Shown here: piece after piece, positions 1 through 5,728 of the stretch
How positions within the stretch are numbered: position 1 is the first letter of the stretch
Layout of the letters: each line of letters starts with the position of its first letter
NCBI GenBank assembly: GCA_030597865.1
Contig: JAUVQZ010000087.1
Location: 1 to 10,756 of the forward strand
Reading direction: 5' to 3'
From: Pseudomonadota bacterium
GTDB lineage: Bacteria; Desulfobacterota; Desulfobulbia; Desulfobulbales; SURF-16
DNA: 10,756 nt
Position numbers and translations under genes: made by a program
The notes under the pieces: model-generated
What the model saw: only the letters and a program-made list of their open reading frames with translations
Told to the model about the DNA's origin: nothing
Databases searched by the model: none

Positions 1-99
1 ATGGAGAGCGACGAGATCTGGCAGGAATGCGGCTTTGCCCCGGGTAAGAGCCAAAGCCTACCTGATGACCTGGACATGGCCTTTGCTCAAAGCGATTAA
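1..99 (+). CDS. C-terminal fragment of an unidentified protein
   Basis: The first 99 bases read as one open frame ending in TAA, giving about 32 residues of an acidic, Asp/Ser-rich C terminus that ends in AFAQSD. The 5' part of the gene lies outside the window. The ATG at position 1 is probably an internal Met, because a 32-residue complete gene would be unusual. No domain or motif is recognisable in so short a stretch. The frame runs in the same direction as ssb, 232 bases downstream, but an operon cannot be claimed. A second plus frame and a minus frame are also open here, so the frame choice rests mainly on its natural-looking acidic tail and a stop shortly before the ssb promoter region. 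Confidence is low. Confidence 0.4.
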   Translation: MESDEIWQECGFAPGKSQSLPDDLDMAFAQSD

Positions 100-296
100 G
101 ACCTGAAGTTAACGATTATCATCTTTGAAAAAATGCCTTTCTGCCACTTCTCCCTGTTTCAAAGGGGTTACTTGGATCATTGTTTTTGTTGCCGGACACA
201 TCCTCTTTTTTTGGTTGGCTATCCTCTCTACTTTTTGTATTCTAGCAGGCGTTGCGTATCGGATCGGCATACCCCTTTTTACTGGTCTGCCATTTT

Positions 297-302
297 TATG
301 AT
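297..302 (+). promoter_or_regulatory. possible -10 element of the ssb promoter (TATGAT)
   Basis: TATGAT matches the sigma-70 -10 consensus at five of six bases and would start transcription about 25 bases before the ssb ATG. The sequence 16-17 bases upstream is only a T/C-rich stretch with no good -35 hexamer. The upstream AT-rich region (about 180-240) contains another weak candidate, TTGTAT at 235-240, without a good -10 partner. This call is tentative. Confidence 0.25.
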
Positions 303-331
303 TATGTCTTTTGTTAAAGGAGAAAACATTC

Positions 332-748
332 ATGGTAAATAAAGCAATCATCATTGGCAACCTCGGCGGTGATCCAGAGGTACGCTATACCCAAAACGGT
401 TCTGCCGTTGCCAATTTCAATGTAGCCACCACTGAACGCTGGAAGGATCAGTCCGGCACCCAGCAGGAGCAAACCGAGTGGCACCGCGTTGTCGCCTTTT
501 CCCGCCTTGGCGAGATTTGCGGCGAGTATCTTTCCAAGGGCTCCAAGGTATATATTGAGGGTCGTATCCAGACCAGACAGTGGGATGACCGTGACGGCAA
601 TAAGCGCTATACCACGGAGATTGTGGCCCGGGAGATGAAGATGCTCGACAGCCGATCCAGCCAGGGTGGTGGTGGCGGTGGCGGTGGCGCTTCCAGTAAT
701 GAGCCCCCCCCGGCTGAGCCACGCATGGGTGATGATGTCCCCTTTTAG
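332..748 (+). CDS. ssb: single-stranded DNA-binding protein SSB
   Basis: SSB coats single-stranded DNA during replication, recombination and repair and recruits partner enzymes through its C-terminal tip. The 138-residue product has the OB fold at about residues 1-108. It opens with NKAIIIGNLGGDPEVRYT and carries the stacking-type aromatics W37, W50 (TEWHRVVAFSRLGE) and W84 (QTRQWDD). A flexible linker follows, with eight consecutive glycines (112-119) and three prolines (125-127), and then the acidic partner-binding tip MGDDVPF. I chose the ATG at 332 because AAAGGAG lies at 316-322 with a 9-base spacer; an in-frame TTG at 311 lies upstream of that site and is unlikely. The length is slightly below the roughly 150-180 residues common in proteobacteria, because the linker is short. 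The gene appears monocistronic, followed by a strong terminator. Identification is secure. A C8 run at 704-711 and a (GGY)8 repeat in the linker are noted as findings. Confidence 0.97.
   Translation: MVNKAIIIGNLGGDPEVRYTQNGSAVANFNVATTERWKDQSGTQQEQTEWHRVVAFSRLGEICGEYLSKGSKVYIEGRIQTRQWDDRDGNKRYTTEIVAREMKMLDSRSSQGGGGGGGGASSNEPPPAEPRMGDDVPF
665..688 (+). repeat. (GGY)8 trinucleotide repeat in the SSB linker
   Basis: Eight consecutive Gly codons (GGT or GGC) encode residues 112-119 of SSB. Slippage by whole triplets would change linker length without breaking the frame. Gly-rich linkers are common in bacterial SSBs, so this is a low-complexity coding repeat rather than a mobile or regulatory element. 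Confidence 0.8.
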
Positions 749-771
749 AATTTTTTAAATGGCGAAACACC

Positions 772-801
772 AAGGGAACCTGTTCAAGGTTCCCTTTTTT
801 T
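772..801 (+). terminator. intrinsic terminator of ssb
   Basis: AAGGGAACC (772-780) pairs perfectly with GGTTCCCTT (788-796) around a 7-base loop, TGTTCAA, and runs straight into a T tract ending at 801. It begins 23 bases after the ssb stop codon. This is a textbook rho-independent terminator and separates ssb from the downstream J-protein gene. Confidence 0.9.
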
Positions 802-830
802 ATGGGTATAGAAAGCTGCAGATCATCCCC

Positions 831-859
831 TTGTCAAAGGGGGCAACCAATCTTATAGT
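831..859 (+). promoter_or_regulatory. sigma-70-like promoter of the J-domain protein gene
   Basis: TTGTCA (831-836) and TATAGT (854-859) are separated by exactly 17 bases, and each hexamer matches consensus at five of six positions. The predicted start is near 866, leaving a leader of about 65 bases before the ATG at 931. The -35 is embedded in a short inverted repeat (CCCCTT, GTCA, AAGGGG; 827-842), which could be an operator. I saw no CIRCE element and no convincing heat-shock (sigma-32) promoter, so the sequence gives no direct sign of heat induction. Confidence 0.65.
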
Positions 860-930
860 CATGAAACATGAACAAACATGCTGACTTTATTCACTGTTTT
901 AAACTTCTGTAACAAAAAATAGAAAAGACC

Positions 931-1854
931 ATGGATTATTACAAAATATTAGGTGTCGATAAAACTGCCGACAGTGCTGCTATCAAAAAGGCCTACCGGA
1001 AACTGGCAATGAAGTACCACCCTGACCAGAACGCCGGAAATAAGGCGGCAGAGGAAAAGTTCAAGGAGGCCAACGAGGCCTATGCCGTTCTCTCCGACCC
1101 GGAAAAACGCCAGCAGTACGACACTTACGGCTCCACGGGCTTCTCTGAGCGCTATTCCCAGGAGGACATCTTCCGGGGCAGTGATCTCGGTTCCATCTTT
1201 CGCGAATTTGGTATCAATTTCGGGGGTGGCTTCAGCCAGGCCGGCGGCTCAGGGAGCCCCTTTGAGTCCTTTTTCTCACAATCAAGCGGTTGCGGTCCTG
1301 GTAGCTGCGGCAGCAGAGGCTTTCAGCAGCAACCGGCAAAGGGGCAGGACATGACCATGGAGTTATGGGTCACCCTGGAGGAGGTCGGCACAGGCACGGA
1401 AAGGACCATTGCCCTGGCCCATATCGGCGACCGGGTTTCGGTGAAAATTCCAGCCGGTATCGAGTCTGGCAAAAAACTGCGGGTTTCCGGTAAGGGCGCT
1501 CCCTCCCAGATGGGGGGCCAGGCCGGCGATCTTTTCCTCAAGATAAACGTCCAACCCCATGCCATTTTTCAGCAGGATGGCACTACCCTCATCTACGAAA
1601 CAAAGATCCCCTTCACTCAGGCGGCCTTAGGAACCAAGGTGGCCGTGCCCACCTTGGACGGTAAGGAGCTTAATGTCAAGATTCCGGTGGGCATGCAGCC
1701 TGGCGGCAAACTACGCCTGAAAGAAAAGGGTCTTCCCAAGGGCCCCAAAGGACCAAATGGCGACCTCATGGTAAAAATCAATATTGAGGTGCCGAAAGAG
1801 CTGTCTGAAGAACAGCAAAAACTCCTGGAAGAACTGCAAGAAGCCGGTTTGTAA
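931..1854 (+). CDS. type-B J-domain co-chaperone (DnaJ/CbpA family)
   Basis: J-proteins stimulate the ATPase of DnaK (Hsp70) and deliver unfolded clients in the cytoplasm. The 307-residue product starts with a full J-domain (about 2-70) containing the essential HPD at 30-32 and the closing KRQQYD. A Gly/Phe/Ser-rich region spans about 85-137, and two C-terminal client-binding beta domains fill about 138-295, with the typical IPAGIESGKKLRVSGKG and IPVGMQPGGKLRLKEKG segments. The zinc-finger domain of classical DnaJ, with its four CXXCXGXG motifs, is absent. This architecture and the length match CbpA (306 residues in E. coli), so it is probably a second J-protein rather than the main dnaJ. The only cysteines are C121 and C126, in the Gly/Phe region. 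The ATG at 931 begins the J-domain correctly, although the ribosome site (a purine stretch, AGAAAAGA) is weak. It stands alone after the ssb terminator, with its own promoter. Confidence 0.92.
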   Translation: MDYYKILGVDKTADSAAIKKAYRKLAMKYHPDQNAGNKAAEEKFKEANEAYAVLSDPEKRQQYDTYGSTGFSERYSQEDIFRGSDLGSIFREFGINFGGGFSQAGGSGSPFESFFSQSSGCGPGSCGSRGFQQQPAKGQDMTMELWVTLEEVGTGTERTIALAHIGDRVSVKIPAGIESGKKLRVSGKGAPSQMGGQAGDLFLKINVQPHAIFQQDGTTLIYETKIPFTQAALGTKVAVPTLDGKELNVKIPVGMQPGGKLRLKEKGLPKGPKGPNGDLMVKINIEVPKELSEEQQKLLEELQEAGL

Positions 1855-2077
1855 TCTTTTTCACCCCTGTTGCGTCAAGCATGAAATGGCGCATGTCTGC
1901 CAGGCACGGCCTGATGGGCATGGTGGTGCCATGTGGGTCACGTCGTAACAACGCTGGGCGCAAAAAAAGGCCAGGCAGAATATGTCAGTCCAGGTTGAGG
2001 CAACATAACGCCGCTCCAGCAATGGCTCACATGGCCTGATCCCCTTTCACTTCACAGTAACAAAAACCGTGGCAGTA
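1855..2077. other. convergent spacer without a recognisable gene
   Basis: These 223 bases lie between the J-protein stop and the converging thioredoxin/TPR gene. I see no open frame with a ribosome site and no strong plus-strand terminator after the J-protein gene, only a small CATGG/CCATG dyad around 1919-1933. The right edge holds the probable minus-strand terminator described separately. Confidence 0.6.
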
Positions 2078-2083
2078 TCACGG
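2061..2083 (-). terminator. probable intrinsic terminator overlapping the stop codon of the thioredoxin-like/TPR gene
   Basis: Read on the minus strand, CCGTG (from 2083) pairs with CACGG around a 7-base loop and runs into TTTTTG. The five-pair stem is short but all strong except one pair. The gene's last codon and its TGA (2080-2078) lie inside the left arm and loop, so translation termination and hairpin formation would overlap in space. Confidence 0.5.
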
Positions 2084-3022
2084 GGCAGGGTCCCTCTCCT
2101 CCTCATCGTCATCAGCAAAAAAGCCCCAGGACCCAGGGTCTGTTTTCCGTGCAGCCTTGTCATTTTGCCCCTGCTGACCTTCGGCGGCCCTGAGCTCGAC
2201 CATGCAGGTTAAGGCCCGCTCAAACCCAGGCAGCAACTCGAGACCTCGAGCCAAGAACCCTTCGGCCTCCTTGAATTTTTTCTTTTTTACCAAGAGACAG
2301 CCCCCCTCCACCATGGCGGGGACAAACTCCGGATCCTTATCCAGGGCCATGCTCAAGCTCTCAAGGGCCAAATCAACCTTGTGGCGTTGAACAAGGTTAA
2401 GGGCATAGTTATAGTCAAGACGGGCCTGACGCTGGGCCGTGGTTCTCTCGACAATCTCCGGGTGCAACTCGGCGTTCACCTCCTCCCTGGTTTTTTCGTG
2501 GAGCATGACCTTAATTTCACCATGCAGGACATCCCCAAGATTATGGGTATAACCCAACCCCCTGTGAATAATTCCATCCCCACTGACAAGGAGGATGGAA
2601 GGCATCACATAAACACCTAGTTTGTCGAAGGAATGTCTTTCACTGTCCACATACACGGGGAAATCTATCTGCACACGGGCCATGACCTCTTCAACAAGGG
2701 ATACCTGTTCGGGCTGGACAAGAACTGCAGCCAATTCAATATTTCGTTCTTGATAAAATGGGAGGGCCTCCTGCATATAACCGAGGACCTCAATGGCGCG
2801 CTCTCTTTTCGTATCAATATCCGCCCCCCAAAAGATGAGGACAAGGGGTCGTTTTAGCCCCCCATCAAAGTCCTTCAGTTCCCCGGAGACAAACTCCTGG
2901 AAGCGCAGATGGGGAAGGGGGTCATTCTCCTCCACATACAGAAAGGAGAATGCCAGGCCAGCTTGCAGAATGAGCAAAAGAACCGCCACCACAACTGGGA
3001 AAAGAGATATTTTGCGTCCCAT
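2078..3022 (-). CDS. membrane-anchored thioredoxin-fold protein without active-site cysteines, with a TPR-like tail
   Basis: The 314-residue product has a basic N terminus and a strong hydrophobic segment at about 7-29, so it is probably a signal anchor with the rest in the periplasm. Residues about 38-175 look like an AhpC/TSA/TlpA-type thioredoxin fold: a beta strand PLVLIFWGADID (59-70) sits where FWATWCPPC is expected, and GVYVMPSILLVSGDG (136-150) carries the cis-proline (P141) and the usual following strand. Both catalytic cysteine positions are replaced (I69 and K72), so classical disulfide or peroxide chemistry is not expected. Residues about 205-275 resemble two TPR helix pairs (YALNLVQRHKVDLALESL; FKEAEGFLARGLELLPG). 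The tail is very acidic (ADDDEEERD). The ATG at 3022 has AAAGG about 8 bases upstream. The gene stands alone and converges on the J-protein gene. A scaffold or protein-binding role is inference; I do not recognise a named family. Confidence 0.8.
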   Translation of the reverse strand: MGRKISLFPVVVAVLLLILQAGLAFSFLYVEENDPLPHLRFQEFVSGELKDFDGGLKRPLVLIFWGADIDTKRERAIEVLGYMQEALPFYQERNIELAAVLVQPEQVSLVEEVMARVQIDFPVYVDSERHSFDKLGVYVMPSILLVSGDGIIHRGLGYTHNLGDVLHGEIKVMLHEKTREEVNAELHPEIVERTTAQRQARLDYNYALNLVQRHKVDLALESLSMALDKDPEFVPAMVEGGCLLVKKKKFKEAEGFLARGLELLPGFERALTCMVELRAAEGQQGQNDKAARKTDPGSWGFFADDDEEERDPAP

Positions 3023-3145
3023 ACAATGACCTTTAAATAAGGATTTCCGTGGTCAAAAGTCCACAACCGTGTCCAGGAGACTTCATGCCTTGCGGGCCGG
3101 CCAAGGGCAGCCCATGGCCATCATACAATTTCCATCAGGGGTATC

Positions 3146-3174
3146 TTGAAAATTGTCCCGTCATCACCTACACT
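3146..3174 (+). promoter_or_regulatory. sigma-70-like promoter of the nitroreductase gene
   Basis: TTGAAA (3146-3151) and TACACT (3169-3174) are spaced by 17 bases. The predicted transcription start is near 3181, giving a leader of about 45 bases before the ATG at 3226. It lies in the divergent spacer between the thioredoxin-like gene and the nitroreductase gene. No experimental support is available; the call rests on hexamer match, spacing and position. Confidence 0.5.
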
Positions 3175-3225
3175 TTATGGGTGTTGGCGTATACCACAAA
3201 CAATCAAACTCTTCAGGTGAGCATT

Positions 3226-3828
3226 ATGAACGTTATCACTGCCATTGAAACACGCCGGTCAGTAAAGCATTATGACCCAAATCATCGCATGCCAGAGGAG
3301 GAGGTTGAGAAAATCATCTCCCTTGCCATGCTTTCCCCCACTGCCTTCAACATCCAGAACTGGCGCTTTGTGGTGGTAAGGAATCCTGACCAGCGCCGGA
3401 AAATCCGGGCAGTGGCCTGGGACCAGGCCCAGGTCACAGACGCCTCGCTCTTTGTGATTCTCTGCGCTGATATGGGTAGCTGGCAAAAAGAGCCCGAACG
3501 CTATTGGCACAATGCCCCCCAAGAGGTTCAGGATTTTATTGTCCCTGCCATTGACGGCTATTACCGTGAAAAACCCCTGGTCCAACGGGACGAGGCCATG
3601 CGCTCATGCGGCATTGCCGCCCAGACGCTGATGCTCGCAGCCAAGGGCCTGGGCTACGAATCCTGCCCCATGGACGGCTTTGACTTTGCTGAGGTGGCAA
3701 AGCTCATCAACCTGCCGGACGACCATGTCATTGCCATGTTTGTTGCCATCGGCAGGGGGACTAAGGAGGCCTGGCCCCGTGGTGGTCAAATTGGCAAGGA
3801 TGAGGCCGTGATCATTGATGGTTTTTAG
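3226..3828 (+). CDS. FMN-dependent nitroreductase family oxidoreductase
   Basis: Members of this family bind FMN as dimers and use NAD(P)H to reduce nitro compounds, quinones, enals or related substrates in the cytoplasm; the physiological substrate here is unknown. The 200-residue product is of normal length. It shows the N-terminal FMN phosphate-binding RRSVKHYD (10-17), the flavin-contacting SPTAFNIQNWRFVVV segment (37-51), the conserved helix CGIAAQTLMLAAKGLGYESCPMDGFD (split 128-137 and 138-153) and the C-terminal AIGRG segment followed by EAWPR. I chose the ATG at 3226 because AGGTGA lies 5 bases upstream and family homology starts at once. The frame stays open to 3049, but that extension has no family features and covers the promoter. 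A GTG at 3217 is a less likely start. It is monocistronic, followed by a hairpin-rich spacer. The subfamily (NfsB-like, YodC-like or other) cannot be fixed by eye. Confidence 0.9.
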   Translation: MNVITAIETRRSVKHYDPNHRMPEEEVEKIISLAMLSPTAFNIQNWRFVVVRNPDQRRKIRAVAWDQAQVTDASLFVILCADMGSWQKEPERYWHNAPQEVQDFIVPAIDGYYREKPLVQRDEAMRSCGIAAQTLMLAAKGLGYESCPMDGFDFAEVAKLINLPDDHVIAMFVAIGRGTKEAWPRGGQIGKDEAVIIDGF

Positions 3829-3843
3829 TTTTTCCCCGACACA

Positions 3844-3870
3844 GTTTTCTCCCCAGGGTGGGGAGAAAAC
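3844..3870. repeat. perfect 11-bp inverted repeat (hairpin 1 of 3)
   Basis: GTTTTCTCCCC (3844-3854) and GGGGAGAAAAC (3860-3870) are exact reverse complements around the 5-base loop AGGGT. It lies 16 bases after the nitroreductase stop. No U tract follows on either strand, so it is not a standard intrinsic terminator. It could be an mRNA 3'-end stabiliser or a REP-like intergenic repeat. Confidence 0.75.
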
Positions 3871-3897
3871 CCGGCAACCAGCGGCAACCACAGCCCC

Positions 3898-3979
3898 ATG
3901 CCCCCCCCAGGGCATCTTGCCAGGCGCGCAGTTCGTCGGCATCGCAACAGAGCGCCTCTGCTGTCATCCGGAGCAGAGG
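3898..3979. repeat. two further inverted repeats in the convergent spacer (hairpins 2 and 3)
   Basis: ATGCCC (3898-3903) pairs with GGGCAT (3910-3915) around a 6-base loop inside a C-rich stretch. CCTCTGCT (3955-3962) pairs with AGCAGAGG (3972-3979) around a 9-base loop. Neither is followed by a T tract on either strand. Together with the 11-bp dyad at 3844-3870 they fill most of the spacer between the nitroreductase and the 82-residue gene, where I see no coding sequence. Confidence 0.55.
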
Positions 3980-4022
3980 GGTTGGGGGCTGTGTAAAAAA
4001 GAGACAGGAAAGCAATAATCCC

Positions 4023-4271
4023 TTAAATCTTCTTGATGTTCTCCACGAGCTCACCAATCTGAAAGCCCAGGGAGATGCATTGCTTGCCATCCATACATCT
4101 CTGGGCATCATCACTTTCCAGATAGGTCTGGAGATGGTGGCCTTTTTGCTTGAGGTCAACAACCCAGGCCCCCTTCTCATCGCTGTAGTCAACATCAAGA
4201 TCAATGCCACAGACCCCGATATCAGGATAAATTGTTGTTATCTTCCGACATAATTCTTCTTTGGTCATCAT
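4023..4271 (-). CDS. small cysteine-containing protein of unknown function
   Basis: The 82-residue product has no signal peptide or membrane segment and is probably cytoplasmic. It looks like a compact alpha/beta domain: an N-terminal helix (TKEELCRKITTIYP), a central acidic strand region (GIDLDVDYSDEKGAWVVDLK, 22-41), a HHLQTYLESDDAQRC stretch and a C-terminal helix. It has four cysteines (C8, C21, C59, C65) and a His pair (H45, H46), but their spacing is not a classical zinc or Fe-S motif. The start is well supported: GGGAGG lies about 7 bases before the ATG at 4271 on the minus strand, with a second Met directly after it. It is flanked by non-coding stretches on both sides and is likely monocistronic. 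Its regular composition and excellent ribosome site argue that it is real. I do not recognise the family. Confidence 0.75.
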   Translation of the reverse strand: MMTKEELCRKITTIYPDIGVCGIDLDVDYSDEKGAWVVDLKQKGHHLQTYLESDDAQRCMDGKQCISLGFQIGELVENIKKI

Positions 4272-4654
4272 GGCTCAACCTCCCAGAATATTTCTCTAAA
4301 AAAATCATCATTATCGTCTGCAATCAACCTTAGGACTTACACAAACAATAATCATTGTTACAGGTGTGGCAATATGGACATCCCCTGGTTCATGGCAGGA
4401 ATAGAAAAATGAAGGGAGGCGGGAAGATTTTTGCGGAGACAGATACACCTTATCCCCCACAGGAAGCCCAGTAAAATGGATATATGGGGGCATGCGCAAA
4501 AAGAAGGCCCTTCGTCAATTTATGGGAATGACCTTGTTTTTTTGCCACGGAAACCACGGAAGAAATGCCTGGGAGAGGGAGGATGTCAGCCTTCAAAGTC
4601 GCGGCTAACCATCTTTACAAACAAAGAGTCTCTTCCCGGACTTTGACGATGAAC
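4272..4654. other. long intergenic stretch with no convincing gene
   Basis: About 380 bases separate the start of the 82-residue gene from the purC terminator. The short open frames here (for example 4311-4499 on the minus strand and 4431-4646 on the plus strand) lack ribosome sites and recognisable motifs. Visible details are a dyad AACAAT/ATTGTT (4344-4359), an AT-rich patch with tandem hexamers resembling Fur half-sites just upstream of the 82-residue gene (about 4303-4315), and a local direct repeat CCACGGAA near 4540-4560. A small RNA or a decayed gene cannot be excluded. Confidence 0.5.
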
Positions 4655-4690
4655 AAAAAAAAGGGGGCAGTTTAAACTGCCCCCTTTTCT
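4655..4690 (-). terminator. strong terminator of the M23-mutL-purC string, possibly bidirectional
   Basis: GGGGGCAG (4663-4670) and CTGCCCCC (4677-4684) flank a self-complementary TTTAAA, and the outer AAAA/TTTT extends the pairing. On the minus strand the stem is followed by eight T residues (4662-4655), a textbook terminator placed 22 bases after the purC stop. On the plus strand the stem is followed by TTTTCTT, so it could also stop plus-strand transcripts. Confidence 0.92.
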
Positions 4691-4711
4691 TAATTATGAC
4701 CGTGGATACCT

Positions 4712-5602
4712 CTACAGACCGCTGCCGGTAATGCGCTCCAAGGCCTCAAGATAGCGGGCCCCTGTTTTTTCCAGAATATCTGCGGGCAGGGTCGGGGCCG
4801 GCGGGGTTTTATCCCAATCAAGCCCAGAGAGATAGTCGCGCAGAAACTGCTTATCAAAACTTGCCTGACCGCGCCCGGTCTCATACTCATCCTCGGGCCA
4901 AAAGCGCGAACTGTCAGGGGTCAGCACCTCATCGATGAGCATGAGTTTACCATCATACCAGCCCAACTCAAATTTGGTGTCGGCAATGATGATTCCCTTG
5001 GAACGGGCATAGTCAGCAGCCTTTTCATAGAGCCGCACGCAGACATCGGCAATCTGGGCGGTCTCCTCTTTACCCACCAGCTCCTCCATCTGCGCCACGG
5101 AGATATTTTCGTCATGGAGTCCCTGTTCCGCCTTGGTGGAGGGGGTAAAAAGTACCTGGGGAAACTTATCAGACTCCTGCATACCTTCGGGAAGTTTAAA
5201 ACCGCAGACAGTGGTGTCCTTCTGGTACGCCTTCCAGAAGGAGCCGGAGATATAGCCCCGGACAATACACTCCACCGGCAGGGGCTGGGCCTTTTTCACC
5301 AGCATGGAACGACCCTGGAGAACCTCCTTGTATGGCGCACAGACGGCCGGATACTCGTCAGGATCGGCGCTGATCAGGTGGTGGGGAATAATATCACCAA
5401 GCAGATCGAACCAAAACAGGGAGAGTTTGGTAAGGACACTGCCCTTATTGGGGATGGGTTCGTTCATAATCACATCGTAGGCAGAAATACGATCAGTGGC
5501 CACAATCAGCAGCTTGTCGTCAACCTCATAAAGGTCACGAACCTTGCCGCGGCTGATGAGCTTTAAACCTTCTAAGTTTGTTTGTGTTACAGATTGGGTC
5601 AT
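4712..5602 (-). CDS. purC: phosphoribosylaminoimidazole-succinocarboxamide synthase (SAICAR synthetase)
   Basis: PurC joins CAIR and aspartate, with ATP, to make SAICAR in de novo purine synthesis (cytoplasm). The 296-residue product is the longer form of the family, like yeast Ade1, rather than the roughly 240-residue E. coli form. Clear landmarks are the N-terminal SRGKVRDLYEVDD (17-29) and ATDRISAYDVIM (35-46), signature 1 LPVECIVRGYISGSFWKAY (108-126), signature 2 IIADTKFELGW (205-215), the LIDEVLTPDSSRFW segment (222-235) and QASFDKQFLRDYL (246-258). The start is the ATG at 5602, with AAGGAA on the minus strand a few bases upstream. The frame remains open up to 5728, but that extension lacks family similarity. 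It lies 126 bases downstream of mutL on the same strand and is followed by a strong terminator, so it is the last gene of the string and may also have its own promoter in the AT-rich gap. Confidence 0.96.
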   Translation of the reverse strand: MTQSVTQTNLEGLKLISRGKVRDLYEVDDKLLIVATDRISAYDVIMNEPIPNKGSVLTKLSLFWFDLLGDIIPHHLISADPDEYPAVCAPYKEVLQGRSMLVKKAQPLPVECIVRGYISGSFWKAYQKDTTVCGFKLPEGMQESDKFPQVLFTPSTKAEQGLHDENISVAQMEELVGKEETAQIADVCVRLYEKAADYARSKGIIIADTKFELGWYDGKLMLIDEVLTPDSSRFWPEDEYETGRGQASFDKQFLRDYLSGLDWDKTPPAPTLPADILEKTGARYLEALERITGSGL

Positions 5603-5728
5603 GGGATTTTCCTTTTTTAAAATTAAATTGTTGGGCATTTTTAACATAAAGTGGGTCTGGCAGAAAGTTTCTTTTGGGTCACCCCCGCCATCTCCGATAA
5701 TCTTATTATTGATATTTGGGCAAAACAA

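Noticed and set aside
133..342. A 69-codon plus-strand frame before ssb
   Set aside because: It overlaps the start of ssb in another frame, lacks a ribosome site and has an implausible composition rich in Phe, Tyr and Cys.
3049..3225. N-terminal extension of the nitroreductase frame
   Set aside because: The extension shows no nitroreductase similarity and overlaps the likely promoter; the ATG at 3226 has a ribosome site and matches the family start.
3844..3870. Reading the 11-bp hairpin as an intrinsic terminator
   Set aside because: No T tract follows the stem on either strand, so the standard mechanism does not fit.
3858..4253. A 131-codon plus-strand frame across the hairpin spacer and the 82-residue gene
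   Set aside because: It is antisense to a gene with a much better start and runs through inverted repeats; there is no ribosome site or motif.
5114..5566. A 150-codon plus-strand open frame opposite purC
   Set aside because: It is antisense to a fully conserved purC, with no ribosome site and no family features.
5603..5728. N-terminal extension of the purC frame up to the mutL stop
   Set aside because: The added 42 residues have no family similarity and the ATG at 5602 has a good ribosome site; this is the intergenic gap.
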